Shown here one piece after another: positions 38,023 through 47,745 of a DNA stretch of 64,000 bases. The position numbers and the translations under genes were made by a program. Under the pieces are notes generated by a model that did no database searches, was not told where the DNA came from, and was given only the letters and a program-made list of their open reading frames with translations. Position 1 is the stretch's first letter; each line of letters opens with the position of its first letter. This stretch comes from Candidatus Regiella endosymbiont of Tuberolachnus salignus (lineage in GTDB: Bacteria > Pseudomonadota > Gammaproteobacteria > Enterobacterales > Enterobacteriaceae): the NCBI RefSeq assembly GCF_964020115.1, contig NZ_OZ026542.1:62001-126000 (forward strand), given 5' to 3'.

Positions 38023-39552
38023 CTAGCCTTCGTTATACATTTCAAGGTTTTCTGCTTCATGCTGCTGGCTTAAGGCCTGAGCATCATCAGAGCGCAGTGA
38101 TTGTAGATATTTCAAGTATTCTTTATTAACATCTTTGGTAACATAATTACCGTCGAATACAGAACATTCAAACTCTGTGATATCAGGATTACCTTCTGTC
38201 ACTGCGGCCTTCAAATCCTCAAGATCTTGGAAAATTAGCGCATCAGCACCGATGAATTTTTTAAGATCATCCGGTGTTCGATTATTCGCGACGAGCTCAT
38301 TAGCACTTGGCATGTCAATACCATATACATTGGGAAAGCGAATTTCTGGCGCTGCTGAGGCAAAATAAACATTTTTAGCACCCGCTTCACGTGCCATTTG
38401 CACAATTTGCTTAGAAGTAGTGCCACGTACAATAGAATCATCGACGAGTAATACATTTTTATCATAAAATTCGGCGCGGTTAACATTCAATTTACGGCGC
38501 ACTGATTTACTGCGTTCCTGTTGACCAGGCATAATGAAAGTACGGCCTACATAGCGGTTTTTGACGAATCCTTGACGATAGGGCTTACCTAGAATGTGAG
38601 CAATTTCGAGCGCGATATCACAAGAGGTTTCCGGAATCGGAATAACTACGCCAATGGCTAAATTCTTCCACTCTTCAGAATTCTTAATCTTATTCCCTAA
38701 TTTTTTCCCCATCGATATCCTAGCACTGTAAACCGAAATTTTATCTATGCAGGAATCCGGGCGGGCAAAATAAACATATTCAAATAGACAGGGTCGGTAT
38801 TGTGGTTTTTTTGCGCATTGTCGATAAAATAATTCGCCTTTTTCTGTGATATACACCGCTTCACCGGGTGCTACATCACGGCAAAGTTCAAAACCTAATG
38901 TATCAAGGGCGACACTTTCCGAAGCGACCATATATTCATATTTAACGTTGCCATCTTCTAAAATGTGTTTTCGTTTTCCCATCACCAATGGCCGAATACC
39001 ATTAGGGTCACGAAAGGCGAGCATGCCATGGCCGATGATCATAGCGACACAAGCATAAGCACCTTTCACTAATTCATGGGTTCTCGTTACAGCTGAAAAA
39101 ATAGCTTCTTCTTCTTTTTTTTCAGCTGTTTCCAGTTCACTCGCGAAGATATTCAACAAAATTTCTGAGTCAGATGTCGTATTGATATGACGACGTTTTT
39201 GTTTAAATAAATAGTCTTTTAGCTCGTTAGCATTCGTCAGGTTACCGTTGTGTGCCAAAGTAATGCCAAACGGTGAGTTGACGTAGAAAGGCTGTGCTTC
39301 TGAAACACTGGCACTCCCTGCCGTTGGATAACGTACATGGCCAATCCCGCGGGTGCCTTGTAAACGCAGCATGTGGCGAGTTTCAAAGACATCTTTTACC
39401 AAGCCATTAGCTTTACGCAGACGAAATCTATTATTTGCATCAAGGGTGACGATCCCTGCCGCATCTTGGCCTCGGTGTTGAAGCACCATCAAGGCATCAT
39501 AAATCGACTGGTTTACTGATGTAAAACCAGTAATCCCTACAATACCACACAT
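38023..39552 (-). CDS. purF: Amidophosphoribosyltransferase PurF
   Basis: First committed step of purine synthesis, transferring glutamine nitrogen to PRPP. Cys2 (MCGIVGI) is the N-terminal glutaminase nucleophile. The glutaminase domain ([19 protein letters not shown]) is followed by a PRTase domain with [18 protein letters not shown]. The protein has 509 residues against 505 in E. coli. It follows cvpA by 22 bp. Purine synthesis is also represented by purA at 50.8 kb. Confidence 0.98.
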   Translation of the reverse strand: MCGIVGITGFTSVNQSIYDALMVLQHRGQDAAGIVTLDANNRFRLRKANGLVKDVFETRHMLRLQGTRGIGHVRYPTAGSASVSEAQPFYVNSPFGITLAHNGNLTNANELKDYLFKQKRRHINTTSDSEILLNIFASELETAEKKEEEAIFSAVTRTHELVKGAYACVAMIIGHGMLAFRDPNGIRPLVMGKRKHILEDGNVKYEYMVASESVALDTLGFELCRDVAPGEAVYITEKGELFYRQCAKKPQYRPCLFEYVYFARPDSCIDKISVYSARISMGKKLGNKIKNSEEWKNLAIGVVIPIPETSCDIALEIAHILGKPYRQGFVKNRYVGRTFIMPGQQERSKSVRRKLNVNRAEFYDKNVLLVDDSIVRGTTSKQIVQMAREAGAKNVYFASAAPEIRFPNVYGIDMPSANELVANNRTPDDLKKFIGADALIFQDLEDLKAAVTEGNPDITEFECSVFDGNYVTKDVNKEYLKYLQSLRSDDAQALSQQHEAENLEMYNEG

Positions 39553-39574
39553 GTTTGTCTATCCTTTATTGATG

Positions 39575-40075
39575 TTAATCGCTCTTCAATTGATTGGGCA
39601 AAAAACTCGAAGTACTTTGCAAGTAGTTAAAGAGCCATCTAATTATTTCACTAAATTTTGGGATGAGAAGTGAATTTTTCCAATCCATACTTTGTGCGAA
39701 ACCAGTGAATGTATCGAGAAAAAACAAGACAACAGAGACAATAAAAACACCGCGCAATACGCCGAACAATACACCAAGCACTCTGTCCGTTCCTGATAAT
39801 CCAGTACTCATAACCAATGAGCTAATAACAGAATTAACAATAGCGCCAACCACCAAAGTAGCGATAAACAAAATACCGATCGCGATACCCTGGCGGATCA
39901 ATTCATTTTCAAAACCCGTTAAATAAACAGCCAGGTATTGATAAAAATGACTGGCGATATAAAATGCACATCCCCATATCACCAGTGACAGTGCTTCGCG
40001 AACAAACCCCCGTTTCAAACTGATTAGCGCTGAGAATCCGATAATGCTAACAATAATGTAATCAATCCAGGTCAT
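39575..40075 (-). CDS. cvpA: CvpA-family inner-membrane protein
   Basis: Membrane protein named for colicin V production, with an envelope or biofilm role that is poorly defined. From MTWIDYIIVSIIGFSALISLKRGFVREALSL it has about 166 residues with four predicted membrane segments and the conserved GLSGTDRVLGVLFGVLRG. The ATG at 40075 has GGAG just upstream; the longer frame opens at GTG and lies inside that site. It is co-directional with dedD and purF. Confidence 0.95.
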   Translation of the reverse strand: MTWIDYIIVSIIGFSALISLKRGFVREALSLVIWGCAFYIASHFYQYLAVYLTGFENELIRQGIAIGILFIATLVVGAIVNSVISSLVMSTGLSGTDRVLGVLFGVLRGVFIVSVVLFFLDTFTGFAQSMDWKNSLLIPKFSEIIRWLFNYLQSTSSFLPNQLKSD

Positions 40076-40101
40076 GATCACTCCGATAAAATTATGTTAG
40101 T

Positions 40102-40659
40102 TTAAAGTCCAACACCATATTCCTTTACCTGACCATCAAGACCACTAAGGGAATTCAGCTCAGGCAATGTTAATTGTAATTTCTGCTTCGACACATTAGG
40201 TCCCACCATAATGCGGGTTATCTGCCCCTGTAAAGGGATCGCCGGTAGAGTATAAGCGTTGTAACCAGACAAACGTAATTTGGCGACAATCTCATTAACT
40301 TTAGCGGCATTTTTCAATGCGCCAAGTTGTACCACATAACTCGGCTTGGTTAGTGCGTTTTCTTTTAATGGGGGGAATTGGGGATTTAATTCGGCCACTA
40401 TTTCCTCTGGCTGTTGAGCGGGAAAAAATTGATTGACTGGCATCACCACATCATTTTCTTCCAGAAAATCAACAGTGGATATGAGTGGAATAGCGATAAG
40501 CTGATCTTCATAGTGCTTTTTTTTGCCATCAAATAACATTGGCAACACTGTGACACCTAATACAACCAAAATAATAGTGCCAACCAAACGGTTTTTAAAC
40601 TGATTTGCCACTGGGCTCACTCTCGCTAACAGTTTATCCGAAATCTTATTTAGCGGCAC
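40102..40659 (-). CDS. dedD: SPOR-domain cell-division protein DedD
   Basis: Bitopic inner-membrane protein that binds denuded septal peptidoglycan through its C-terminal SPOR domain. The 185 residues have one membrane segment (RLVGTIILVVLGVTVLPMLF), a proline- and acid-rich linker, and a SPOR domain from SYVVQLGALKNAAKVNEIVAKLR to the end. It overlaps the end of folC by 14 bp. Length is a little below the E. coli protein because the linker is short. Confidence 0.95.
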   Translation of the reverse strand: MPLNKISDKLLARVSPVANQFKNRLVGTIILVVLGVTVLPMLFDGKKKHYEDQLIAIPLISTVDFLEENDVVMPVNQFFPAQQPEEIVAELNPQFPPLKENALTKPSYVVQLGALKNAAKVNEIVAKLRLSGYNAYTLPAIPLQGQITRIMVGPNVSKQKLQLTLPELNSLSGLDGQVKEYGVGL

Positions 40660-41917
40660 TAGACGAGGAGTAGTAAGCTGTCATCACCTGTGCAACCGTA
40701 TGGAAAGAACCACAAACAATCACTACATCTTGCGAATCGGCATCTTTCATTGCCTGATACCAACCACTTTCAACATCAGCAAACAAGCGTGGTTTTGACA
40801 CATGTTGCGCCAATAATTCAGCACTGGCACCCCGCGGCTCGGTCAATGATACACAATACCATTCGTCAACCCTTTCAGATAAGCAAGTCAGCGTACTGGC
40901 AATATCTTTATCAGCTAACATCCCCACTACTGCACGTATTTTTCCTGATCGTTTTGGCAATTGATCAAACCGCTCGATTAAATAACGGGCAGCGTGAGAA
41001 TTATGAGCAACATCCAAAATTAACAGCGGCTGTTCAGTGAGTATTTGGAAACGCCCTGGTAAAAAAGCAGTCTGCAAACCTTGATAAATTGCTGAGTCAT
41101 TCAGCGGTAATGCTAAGTAATGCAATATTGCTAACGCCGTGGCGGCATTTTGCAGTGGTACTTTAGGCAAAGGCAAATGAGTGAGTATGCGTGAACCACT
41201 TTGCCAGCACCAGTCGTCAGTCTGCCGGCTAAATTGCCAGTCATCATTACAGTGATAAAGTTTAGCCTCGATCTCTGCCGCAATGGTTGCAACAGAGTGA
41301 GGCATATCAGGCTCCCCCACTATTGCCGGTTTACCCCGCCGAAATATTCCTGCTTTTTCACGACCAATACTTTCTCGATCAGCACCTAACCTATCTATAT
41401 GATCAAGACCAATACTTGTAATCGCAGCAACATCTGCATCGATAATATTAGTCGCATCTAGCCTACCGCCTAACCCTACTTCTAGCACCAGGACATCAAG
41501 TGCGGCCTGTTTAAACAGATGCAGTGCTGATAACGTGCTGAATTCGAAATAAGTCAACGAGACCGTGCCTCGCGCAGCTTCAATGTCAGCAAAAGAATTA
41601 CAGTGCGCGGTTTCAGGCAATTCCAAGCCCTGAATGCGTATTCTCTCGGTATAGCGCAGCAGATGGGGTGAGCTATAAACGCCTACTCGTAAACCCGCGC
41701 TAAGTAATATCGCCTCCAGTACACAGCAGGTTGTACCCTTGCCGTTAGTGCCCGCAACAGTCAGTATTTTAGCTGCAGGTTTAAGCAAGTCGAGCCGTTC
41801 AGCCACTGTTCTGATGCGTTCTAAACTTAGATCAATAGCCTGATGATGTATGGAACCTATATAAGAAAGCCATGACGTCAAAGAAGACCGGGTTTGAGGA
41901 GGCTGATAATTATTCAT
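40646..41917 (-). CDS. folC: Dihydrofolate synthase / folylpolyglutamate synthase FolC
   Basis: Adds glutamate to dihydropteroate and polyglutamylates folates. The 423 residues contain the P-loop TVAGTNGKGTTC, the Mur-ligase-like YFEFSTLSAL and DVLVLEVGLGGRLDATN, and DVAHNSHAA in the C-terminal domain. It is followed directly by dedD and separated from accD by an R1 repeat. With glyA it maintains one-carbon metabolism. Confidence 0.97.
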   Translation of the reverse strand: MNNYQPPQTRSSLTSWLSYIGSIHHQAIDLSLERIRTVAERLDLLKPAAKILTVAGTNGKGTTCCVLEAILLSAGLRVGVYSSPHLLRYTERIRIQGLELPETAHCNSFADIEAARGTVSLTYFEFSTLSALHLFKQAALDVLVLEVGLGGRLDATNIIDADVAAITSIGLDHIDRLGADRESIGREKAGIFRRGKPAIVGEPDMPHSVATIAAEIEAKLYHCNDDWQFSRQTDDWCWQSGSRILTHLPLPKVPLQNAATALAILHYLALPLNDSAIYQGLQTAFLPGRFQILTEQPLLILDVAHNSHAARYLIERFDQLPKRSGKIRAVVGMLADKDIASTLTCLSERVDEWYCVSLTEPRGASAELLAQHVSKPRLFADVESGWYQAMKDADSQDVVIVCGSFHTVAQVMTAYYSSSSAAK

Positions 41918-41997
41918 AGCTATCTCTTTTCAAGAGGCGATAAAGTGTTGCCTTTTTTATTATTTACCATAACGACCCATTTACTCACTTTTTATTA

Positions 41998-42124
41998 TAT
42001 ACCCTTCGCCTTTAAAACCGCCGCGTTGTTGGCTGCGGGGGTTCTGCCGAATCACGTCGTCTATCTACGCTCATCGGTCTCACGCCCTTATCGCGACGCT
42101 GCAACTTGAAGGACTGTGGGTATA
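41998..42124. repeat. R1 palindromic repeat overlapping the accD 3' end
   Basis: Left end TATACCCTTCGCCTTTAAAA, right end TGAAGGACTGTGGGTATA, with core CTCATCGGTCTCACGCCCTT. Its right 37 bp are translated as the C-terminus and stop of AccD. Confidence 0.9.
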
Positions 42125-43023
42125 TGCATCAGCTTAGATAAGATACTCGCCAATGTCTGGCGCATGTCTAAACGACGTACAATCATGTCAATCGCCCCTT
42201 TTTCGATCAAAAATTCACTACTTTGAAAACCCGGCGGCAATACTTCTCTTACCGTTTGTAAGATAACCCGTGGTCCAGCGAAACCAATCAGTGCCTTCGG
42301 CTCTGCAATATTAATATCACCTAACATCGCTAGACTGGCAGAAACCCCACCCATCGTTGGGTTAGTCAATACTGAGATATAAGGCAGACCACGTTCTTGC
42401 ATTTTGGCCAGAGCAGCGCTCGTTTTTGCCATTTGCATCAGCGAAATCAATCCTTCTTGCATACGAGCGCCCCCACTAGTAGAAAAACACACTAACGGGC
42501 AATGATCTGTCAATGCTTGTTCAACTGCCGCGACAAAACGCGCTCCAACGACCGATCCCATGGATCCGCCCATAAAAGAAAAATCAAACGCGGCTGTTAC
42601 AATAGGCATATCAAACAAGGTGCCTTTCATCACCACTAGCGCATCTTTTTCTTTAGTAATTTTTTGTGCCGCAGTCAGTCTATCTTTATATTTTTTATTG
42701 TCCTTAAACTTCAGGGGATCCTTTGGCTCTAGCTCAGCACCCAATTCTATTCTTTCTTTTTTACACTTTGTTGTACAGGCTTCTTCTCTACACTCTTTTT
42801 TACAGGATCCATCACAAGGTTTATCTAGCAACAAATCCAAACGTTCACGGGCAGAGATGCGCATATGATGATCACATTTAGGGCAAACTTCTAAATTTTT
42901 TTGTAATTCAATACGATAGAGTATTTGCTCGCAACTATCGCATTTTGTCCATACCCCTTCAGGTATATTCGCTTTACAGGCTTCTAGGGTACTTTTATTA
43001 ATAATTCGCTCAATCCAGCTCAT
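42088..43023 (-). CDS. accD: Acetyl-CoA carboxylase carboxyltransferase beta subunit AccD, with a Cys-rich insert
   Basis: Zinc-ribbon subunit of the carboxyltransferase that makes malonyl-CoA with AccA. Zinc cysteines 28, 31, 47 and 50 are intact (TKCDSC and EVCPKC), and the crotonase-fold core [20 protein letters not shown] and PTMGGVSAS is complete. Two features are odd. About 20 extra residues at 69-89 contain five cysteines (70, 74, 78, 83, 87) between the ribbon and the [10 protein letters not shown] block, and the C-terminus [10 protein letters not shown] is read from an R1 repeat, replacing the usual proline-rich tail. The gene appears functional. Confidence 0.96.
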   Translation of the reverse strand: MSWIERIINKSTLEACKANIPEGVWTKCDSCEQILYRIELQKNLEVCPKCDHHMRISARERLDLLLDKPCDGSCKKECREEACTTKCKKERIELGAELEPKDPLKFKDNKKYKDRLTAAQKITKEKDALVVMKGTLFDMPIVTAAFDFSFMGGSMGSVVGARFVAAVEQALTDHCPLVCFSTSGGARMQEGLISLMQMAKTSAALAKMQERGLPYISVLTNPTMGGVSASLAMLGDINIAEPKALIGFAGPRVILQTVREVLPPGFQSSEFLIEKGAIDMIVRRLDMRQTLASILSKLMHIPTVLQVAASR

Positions 43024-43120
43024 CGCTATTCTTTCCTGTCATCATATCGTGCGTTAAACCCTATTGGCCTAACAAGCTAGATAAAAAACTAACCGAATTT
43101 AATTGACTCTCATCATCAGT

Positions 43121-43783
43121 CTATTGATTTTTTTGATCGGCCACCGCACGCCGATGTCTATAGATTTCAAGTATCGCCGGTAAAATAGACAGTATAATAA
43201 TCATAACAATAAATAATTTCAGATTTTTTTGTACTATCGGCAAGTTACCAAAAAGATACCCTGCATAAGTAAATGACATGACCCATACTAATGCCCCTAT
43301 CACGTTATAGGCAGTAAAATGACGATAAGACATTTTTCCCATTCCTGCGATAAAGGGAGCAAAAGTACGAATAATAGGGGCAAAACGAGCCAAAATAATG
43401 GTTTTAGCTCCATATTTTTCATAAAAAAGATGCGTTTTATCCAAATAGACCTGACGAAATATTTTTGATGTTGGATCCTGAAATAATTTTTTGCCAAATC
43501 GTCGTCCCAGCGTGTAATTAAGTGCATCACCTGTAATAGCCGCAATCAGCATCAGAGCCACCATTAAATGCACATTCAGGTCATTAGAAGGCAGGGTTGC
43601 CAAAGCACCTGCGGCAAAAAGAAGTGAATCACCCGGTAGAAACGGAGTGACGACTAAACCGGTTTCACAAAATAGAATCAAAAAGAGTATGCCATAAACC
43701 CATACACCGTATTGCGCCACCAATTCCGCTAGATGGACGTCAATATGCAAAATAAAGTCGATGATGAAAACGATAATATCCAT
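43121..43783 (-). CDS. dedA: DedA-family inner-membrane protein
   Basis: SNARE-associated/DedA-type membrane protein. Family members are implicated in recycling of undecaprenyl or other lipid carriers and in proton-dependent homeostasis. The 220 residues show several membrane segments and the family motifs [36 protein letters not shown] and [19 protein letters not shown]. It sits between truA and accD, as in E. coli. Confidence 0.95.
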   Translation of the reverse strand: MDIIVFIIDFILHIDVHLAELVAQYGVWVYGILFLILFCETGLVVTPFLPGDSLLFAAGALATLPSNDLNVHLMVALMLIAAITGDALNYTLGRRFGKKLFQDPTSKIFRQVYLDKTHLFYEKYGAKTIILARFAPIIRTFAPFIAGMGKMSYRHFTAYNVIGALVWVMSFTYAGYLFGNLPIVQKNLKLFIVMIIILSILPAILEIYRHRRAVADQKNQ

Positions 43784-43817
43784 TTGTTATTCTCTTAAAT
43801 AATATTCGTCCAAGAAA

Positions 43818-44684
43818 CTAGTTATACCCTTCATCTTTGAAGTTGCCTTCGGCTGCCAACAACACGGCGGCTTCAAAGGCGAAGGGTATAAATGGCAAAA
43901 AATAAGAACCTAATGATGTCTGAGGCAACGCAAAACAGGCAGGATAATCGACCGCTACCAAATATAAGCCTTCGGCTTTCGCTGTCGCAGCAGCTTGCTT
44001 GCGATCTTTTAATGCCAACAATTGCTTCAACCAATCTTCATTTTGACGACCGCTACCAATTTCTATCAGGCTCCCGACAATATTACGCACCATATGATGC
44101 AAAAACGCATTAGCCTTTATTTCGACAACAATATAAGCGCCATAGCGGCTAATATTAATCTGTTGCACGTTGCGCAACGGCGTTTTCGATTGGCACTGTA
44201 ACGCTCGGAATGAAGTAAAATCATGTTCACCCAGCAAATGTTGAGCCGCGCGAGCCATTTTTTGTTCATCCAGTGGCAGATGATAATGACTAATACCACC
44301 GGCAAGGATCGCCGAACGATAGCAATGATTAAAAATAATATAACGATAACATCGAGCCAGGGCACTGAAACGAGCGTGAAACTCTTCTGGAACCGATTTT
44401 ACCCAACGAACAGCGATATCTTGAGGTAAATTCGCATTGACTCCCATCGTCCATGCATGTTCGGGGCGCATCGAATGGGTGGTAAAATGAACGACCTGAC
44501 CCGTCGCATGCACCCCTGCATCAGTGCGTCCGGCACAGAATACCGTGACGGGATGATCAGCCACCTTAGATAAAGCGTTTTCCAAACAACCCTGTACACT
44601 GCTCGCGTCTTTCTGGCGCTGCCAGCCAGAATAGTTACTACCACTATATTCGATTCCCAGGGCAATTTTATTATTGTTAAACAT
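43818..44684 (-). CDS. truA: tRNA pseudouridine synthase TruA with a repeat-encoded C-terminus
   Basis: Makes pseudouridine at positions 38-40 of tRNA anticodon stems. Catalytic Asp lies in [19 protein letters not shown]; other family blocks are [13 protein letters not shown] and [16 protein letters not shown]. The protein has 288 residues against about 270 in E. coli. After the normal-looking [11 protein letters not shown] the last 23-24 residues ([20 protein letters not shown]...) are the translation of a short R1 copy. It is six bases from pdxB; usg, which lies between them in E. coli, is missing. Confidence 0.96.
   Translation of the reverse strand: MFNNNKIALGIEYSGSNYSGWQRQKDASSVQGCLENALSKVADHPVTVFCAGRTDAGVHATGQVVHFTTHSMRPEHAWTMGVNANLPQDIAVRWVKSVPEEFHARFSALARCYRYIIFNHCYRSAILAGGISHYHLPLDEQKMARAAQHLLGEHDFTSFRALQCQSKTPLRNVQQINISRYGAYIVVEIKANAFLHHMVRNIVGSLIEIGSGRQNEDWLKQLLALKDRKQAAATAKAEGLYLVAVDYPACFALPQTSLGSYFLPFIPFAFEAAVLLAAEGNFKDEGYN
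43823..43890. repeat. Short R1 repeat (internally deleted) inside the truA 3' end
   Basis: 68 bp with ends TATACCCTTCATCTTTGAAG and CTTCAAAGGCGAAGGGTATA and only GCCTTCGGCTGCCAACAAC between. It is a nearly pure hairpin version of the family and lies wholly within the truA reading frame. Confidence 0.9.
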
Positions 44685-44690
44685 GTTGAT

Positions 44691-45812
44691 TTATATCATC
44701 TCAATAGAGAAACCTATTTTTTGCAAAAGATCGGCGTCGGCCATGCTGTCACATTGAATACAAAAAGATGACCATTCTCGACGGATCCCATATCGCTTAC
44801 GCAAGTCATCAAACTCACTGCTACCTTTACGGCGCAAATTGCAAGCATCAAGGCGCACATCATACACTAAGCGCATTAATCGTTTTAATTGCTTCTCATT
44901 GAGTGGGCTATCAAGCCGAAAATGCCCAAGTTTAGAAGGCGGTAATAAAGAGCTGCATTCAACCGATTGTGGGCATCCACAAGAATGACTAAATGCTTCA
45001 AATAATTGCGTTGTCCCTCGGGTTTTCCCCTCCAAAGTGTAACCTGCGATATGGGGTGTACCAATAGCCACTTTCTCCAGTAAGGACTGAGGAATATGGG
45101 GTTCGTTTTCCCAAACATCCAATACTACGCCCAGTTTTTTTCCTTTTTTTAATCCTTGCAACAAGGCAGTATTATCCACCACCGCACCACGACACGTATT
45201 GATTAAAATGCGATCATCCGGTAAAGCTGCCAATACATCGTCATTAATTAAATGAAAGCTTTGGTAAGCACCGGTTTGATGTAATGGCGTGTGTAACGTT
45301 AATATATCCGCTTCACGCACCAGTTTTTCCAATGGCCAAAATTGCTCTTTATCCCCTCGATCCGCTCGAGGTGGATCACATAATAAGGTCTTTATTCCGA
45401 GTGCCTTTAAACGCGCATTCAGGCGGGATCCTACATTACCCACCCCAACAATCCCGACCGTTTTACCACTCAGTGAAAAATTACCGCGTTCAGCCATCGC
45501 TAACAAAGCAGAGAAAACATATTCGACCACTGCGATGGCATTGCAACCGGAGGCAGAAAAAAAATCGATGCCCTGCTGACGTAGCCATGCCTTATCGACA
45601 TGATCAGTACCCGCAGTAGCAGTACCAACAAATTTAATCGCAGTGCCTTGCAATAATTCAGCATTCACTGACGTGACCGACCGTATCATCAAAGCTGATG
45701 CTTCACATAACGCGGTACGTGGAATAGCGCGTCCAGACACTATTTCAACGTTACCTATCCGCTGAAACAGCTGTTTCGCATGCGGCATATTTTCATCAAC
45801 TAAAATTTTCAC
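44691..45812 (-). CDS. pdxB: Erythronate-4-phosphate dehydrogenase PdxB
   Basis: Second step of the DXP-dependent pyridoxal phosphate pathway. The 373 residues start [16 protein letters not shown], have the Rossmann motif [12 protein letters not shown], the catalytic Arg in [10 protein letters not shown] and the His in [19 protein letters not shown]-terminal dimerisation domain is present. It is the first gene of the leftward pdxB-truA-dedA-accD series; its upstream region is filled with R2 and R3 repeats. Confidence 0.97.
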   Translation of the reverse strand: MKILVDENMPHAKQLFQRIGNVEIVSGRAIPRTALCEASALMIRSVTSVNAELLQGTAIKFVGTATAGTDHVDKAWLRQQGIDFFSASGCNAIAVVEYVFSALLAMAERGNFSLSGKTVGIVGVGNVGSRLNARLKALGIKTLLCDPPRADRGDKEQFWPLEKLVREADILTLHTPLHQTGAYQSFHLINDDVLAALPDDRILINTCRGAVVDNTALLQGLKKGKKLGVVLDVWENEPHIPQSLLEKVAIGTPHIAGYTLEGKTRGTTQLFEAFSHSCGCPQSVECSSLLPPSKLGHFRLDSPLNEKQLKRLMRLVYDVRLDACNLRRKGSSEFDDLRKRYGIRREWSSFCIQCDSMADADLLQKIGFSIEMI

Positions 45813-45845
45813 TTACTATTCTCCAGCGAAGGGTTAATTCGCAAA

Positions 45846-45989
45846 TAGACCTCTTTCCAAACCTACTACGTGACGCCAATCCTGCGTTGCCCGGTGCTCG
45901 CAATCCTCATGTACTTTATATACATTCCGGTTGCTGTGCGCCGGGCGCCTTGACTTAGCATAACGAACTACGGTTTGGAAAGAGGTCTA
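45846..45989. repeat. R2 palindromic repeat upstream of pdxB
   Basis: 144 bp with perfect inverted ends TAGACCTCTTTCCAAACC and GGTTTGGAAAGAGGTCTA. The interior has CCCGGTGCTCGCAATCCTC and GTGCGCCGGGCGCCTTGAC. It is the best-preserved copy of the family in the window. Confidence 0.9.
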
Positions 45990-46069
45990 ATGATATTTTA
46001 CCGTACCATGATTTTGCGAGCAGTATTATTGGTGAAAATGAAAAAAAAAGTCTATCCTCTTTTGGTGCG

Positions 46070-46195
46070 TTTAAGAGCCTATTCGAAATCTTCTTTAGCA
46101 ACATTTAAAAGAGGAAAATAAGTAAAAGGGCGCAGTTTACACGAGGTAAATGCGTATTTTAAAGCTCATTTTGGCTAATTGTCAGCCAGCACAAA
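46070..46195. repeat. R3 palindromic repeat upstream of the DMT transporter gene
   Basis: Begins AGAGCCTATTCGAAATCTTC and ends with AGCCAGCACAAAAGACTTGG. The interior resembles the copy at 2880 (GGGCGCAGTTTACACGAGG). With the R2 copy at 45846 it accounts for most of the 408-bp gap between pdxB and the transporter gene. Confidence 0.65.
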
Positions 46196-46220
46196 AGACT
46201 TGGATCTTAAGATAAAAGAT

Positions 46221-47090
46221 ATGTATATAATCTATCCTCTGTTAGCGGTCATAATTTGGTCGGCCAATGTGGTGGTAAGTAAAATGGCGGCAGGCGTGAT
46301 AGATCCAGCGGCTATCTCTTTTTACCGCTGGTTTTTGGCATTAGTGATTTTAACACCATTCGTATTCATGAGTGTGATTCGTAATTGGCCAACTATCCGA
46401 AAATATTGGTGGAAATTAATGACCCTCGGTCTATTGGGGATGGTGCTCTTCCAAAGTCTAGCTTATTATTCAGCACAGAGTGTTAGCGCAGTATTTATCG
46501 GTATATTCAGCTCAGTCATTCCTCTATTAACCGTATTGATCAGCATTATAATATTAAGAACCGCACCCACTCTGGGGGTTGTATTAGGTAGCATATTGTC
46601 TTTAGTCGGATTAGTTTGGCTAGTCAGTGCAGGTGATCCTACACAATTACTGCATCAAGGTGTTGGTAGCGGTGAGTTTATGCTGCTGTGCGCCTCTGCT
46701 TCTTACGCTTTGTACGGTGTGTTAATCGCACATTGGGCAATAAAACTTCCTTGCTGGCAATTGTTATATATGCAGATTGTCTTCGGCGTGCTGTTGCTGC
46801 TACCTAATTTTTTACTCACTACCGATATAAAACTAAACACACAAAATATTCCTCTCGTGCTATATGCAGGGATCCCTGCCTCAATCATTGCACCCTATTT
46901 GTGGATTTTAGGTGTTACACGTATCGGAGCCAATATCACCGCTGTGCTGATGAATCTTACCCCGGTGTTCACTGCTATTATTGCCATTAGTTTTTTGAAT
47001 GAAAAATTGATGACTTATCATCTAATCGGCGGCAGCCTTACTTTGGCTGGAGTCGTTTTGGCACAATATTTGTCTAAATCAAGCCAATAA
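46221..47090 (+). CDS. DMT-superfamily (EamA) transporter
   Basis: Drug/metabolite-type permease of about 289 residues with ten predicted membrane segments in two EamA repeats. The first spans about WSANVVVSKMAAGVIDPAAISFYRW; the second ends WILGVTRIGANITAVLMNLTPVFTAIIAISFLNEKL. The substrate cannot be read from the sequence; family members export amino acids, metabolites or drugs. The ATG at MYIIYPLLAVIIW is preferred because the longer frame starts at a TTG inside an R3 repeat. Confidence 0.88.
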   Translation: MYIIYPLLAVIIWSANVVVSKMAAGVIDPAAISFYRWFLALVILTPFVFMSVIRNWPTIRKYWWKLMTLGLLGMVLFQSLAYYSAQSVSAVFIGIFSSVIPLLTVLISIIILRTAPTLGVVLGSILSLVGLVWLVSAGDPTQLLHQGVGSGEFMLLCASASYALYGVLIAHWAIKLPCWQLLYMQIVFGVLLLLPNFLLTTDIKLNTQNIPLVLYAGIPASIIAPYLWILGVTRIGANITAVLMNLTPVFTAIIAISFLNEKLMTYHLIGGSLTLAGVVLAQYLSKSSQ

Positions 47091-47127
47091 ACACCACAGA
47101 GTATCCCACCCATGCCGCTCTAAAATA

Positions 47128-47285
47128 CCGTAAGAGCACATTCGAAATATTCTTGAGAGAAGCTGATGAGACAACGAGGAAAAAATGGGCGAAAAGCCCA
47201 GTTGCTTTTTTATAAAAACAAGGACGTAAATGAACATTTTGCGCCCTTTTTTGACAAACGAGCACAAAAGATTTCAGCAAGCTCT
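47128..47285. repeat. R3 palindromic repeat (transporter-ubiK gap)
   Basis: Ends AAGAGCACATTCGAAATATTC and AAAGATTTCAGCAAGCTCT are imperfect inverses. Between them lies a GGGCGAAAAGCCCAG hairpin. It fills the convergent gap before the ubiK stop. Confidence 0.6.
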
Positions 47286-47294
47286 AAAGGAAAA

Positions 47295-47645
47295 TCAGGG
47301 AATGGTTTTTTCTATATCAGAGCCTGATTGTGCTTCTGGTGTATCAGAGCCTAATTTTGCTTCTTGTATACCAGAGCCTAATTTTGCTTCTTGTATACCA
47401 GAGCCTGATTTTCCTTCTAACGCTTCTAATTTTCTCTCCAAAAGGGTTAATTTTTCACTGATATCTGACAATATTTTGCTTTGAGCGTCAAATTCTTCAC
47501 GATTAATCAAATTAAGACGTGGCAGCTGAGCCTGCAATGCATTCCCGACTTTTTTTTCAATATTGTCTTTAAATCGATTAGCAGTTTCAGGCAAAGACCC
47601 CTGCACTTTTTTGGTGATCATTTCAACTATTTTTAGACCAAACAT
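47295..47645 (-). CDS. ubiK: Ubiquinone biosynthesis accessory factor UbiK (YqiC family) with a repeat tail
   Basis: Small coiled-coil protein that binds UbiJ and lipids and supports the late aerobic steps of ubiquinone synthesis. From MFGLKIVEMITKKV it has 116 residues. GNALQAQLPRLNLINREEFDAQSKIL and SEKLTLLERKLEALE match the family. The C-terminus is four copies of a 9-residue unit (GSGIQEAKL, GSGIQEAKL, GSDTPEAQS, GSDIEKTIP). The ATG at 47645 has GAGAGG six bases upstream; the longer frame lies in an R2 fragment. It is divergent from ribB, as in E. coli. Confidence 0.92.
   Translation of the reverse strand: MFGLKIVEMITKKVQGSLPETANRFKDNIEKKVGNALQAQLPRLNLINREEFDAQSKILSDISEKLTLLERKLEALEGKSGSGIQEAKLGSGIQEAKLGSDTPEAQSGSDIEKTIP
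47298..47405 (-). repeat. 27-bp tandem repeat at the ubiK 3' end (4 units)
   Basis: The string CAGAGCCT recurs exactly every 27 bp (47318, 47345, 47372, 47399). The two central units are nearly identical. Each unit codes for nine residues, so the frame is kept whatever the copy number. Confidence 0.9.
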
Positions 47646-47687
47646 ATATGCCTCTCTAAGCGAAACTACCCTGTAATGAGAATATAG

Positions 47688-47745
47688 TAGACTTCTCGCA
47701 TAATGTAGAATTCGCGCCACGCAGTGGCATTATGAAAGAAGTCTA
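47688..47745. repeat. Internally deleted R2 repeat in the ubiK-ribB gap
   Basis: 58 bp with ends TAGACTTCTCGCATAATG and CATTATGAAAGAAGTCTA, keeping only AATTCGCGCCACGCAGTGG between. It lies about 40 bp upstream of the ubiK start. Confidence 0.75.

Noticed and set aside
47230-47484. Plus-strand frame with repeated PEPNFASCI units
   Set aside because: It is antisense to the ubiK tandem repeat; the ubiK frame has the family match and ribosome-binding site.
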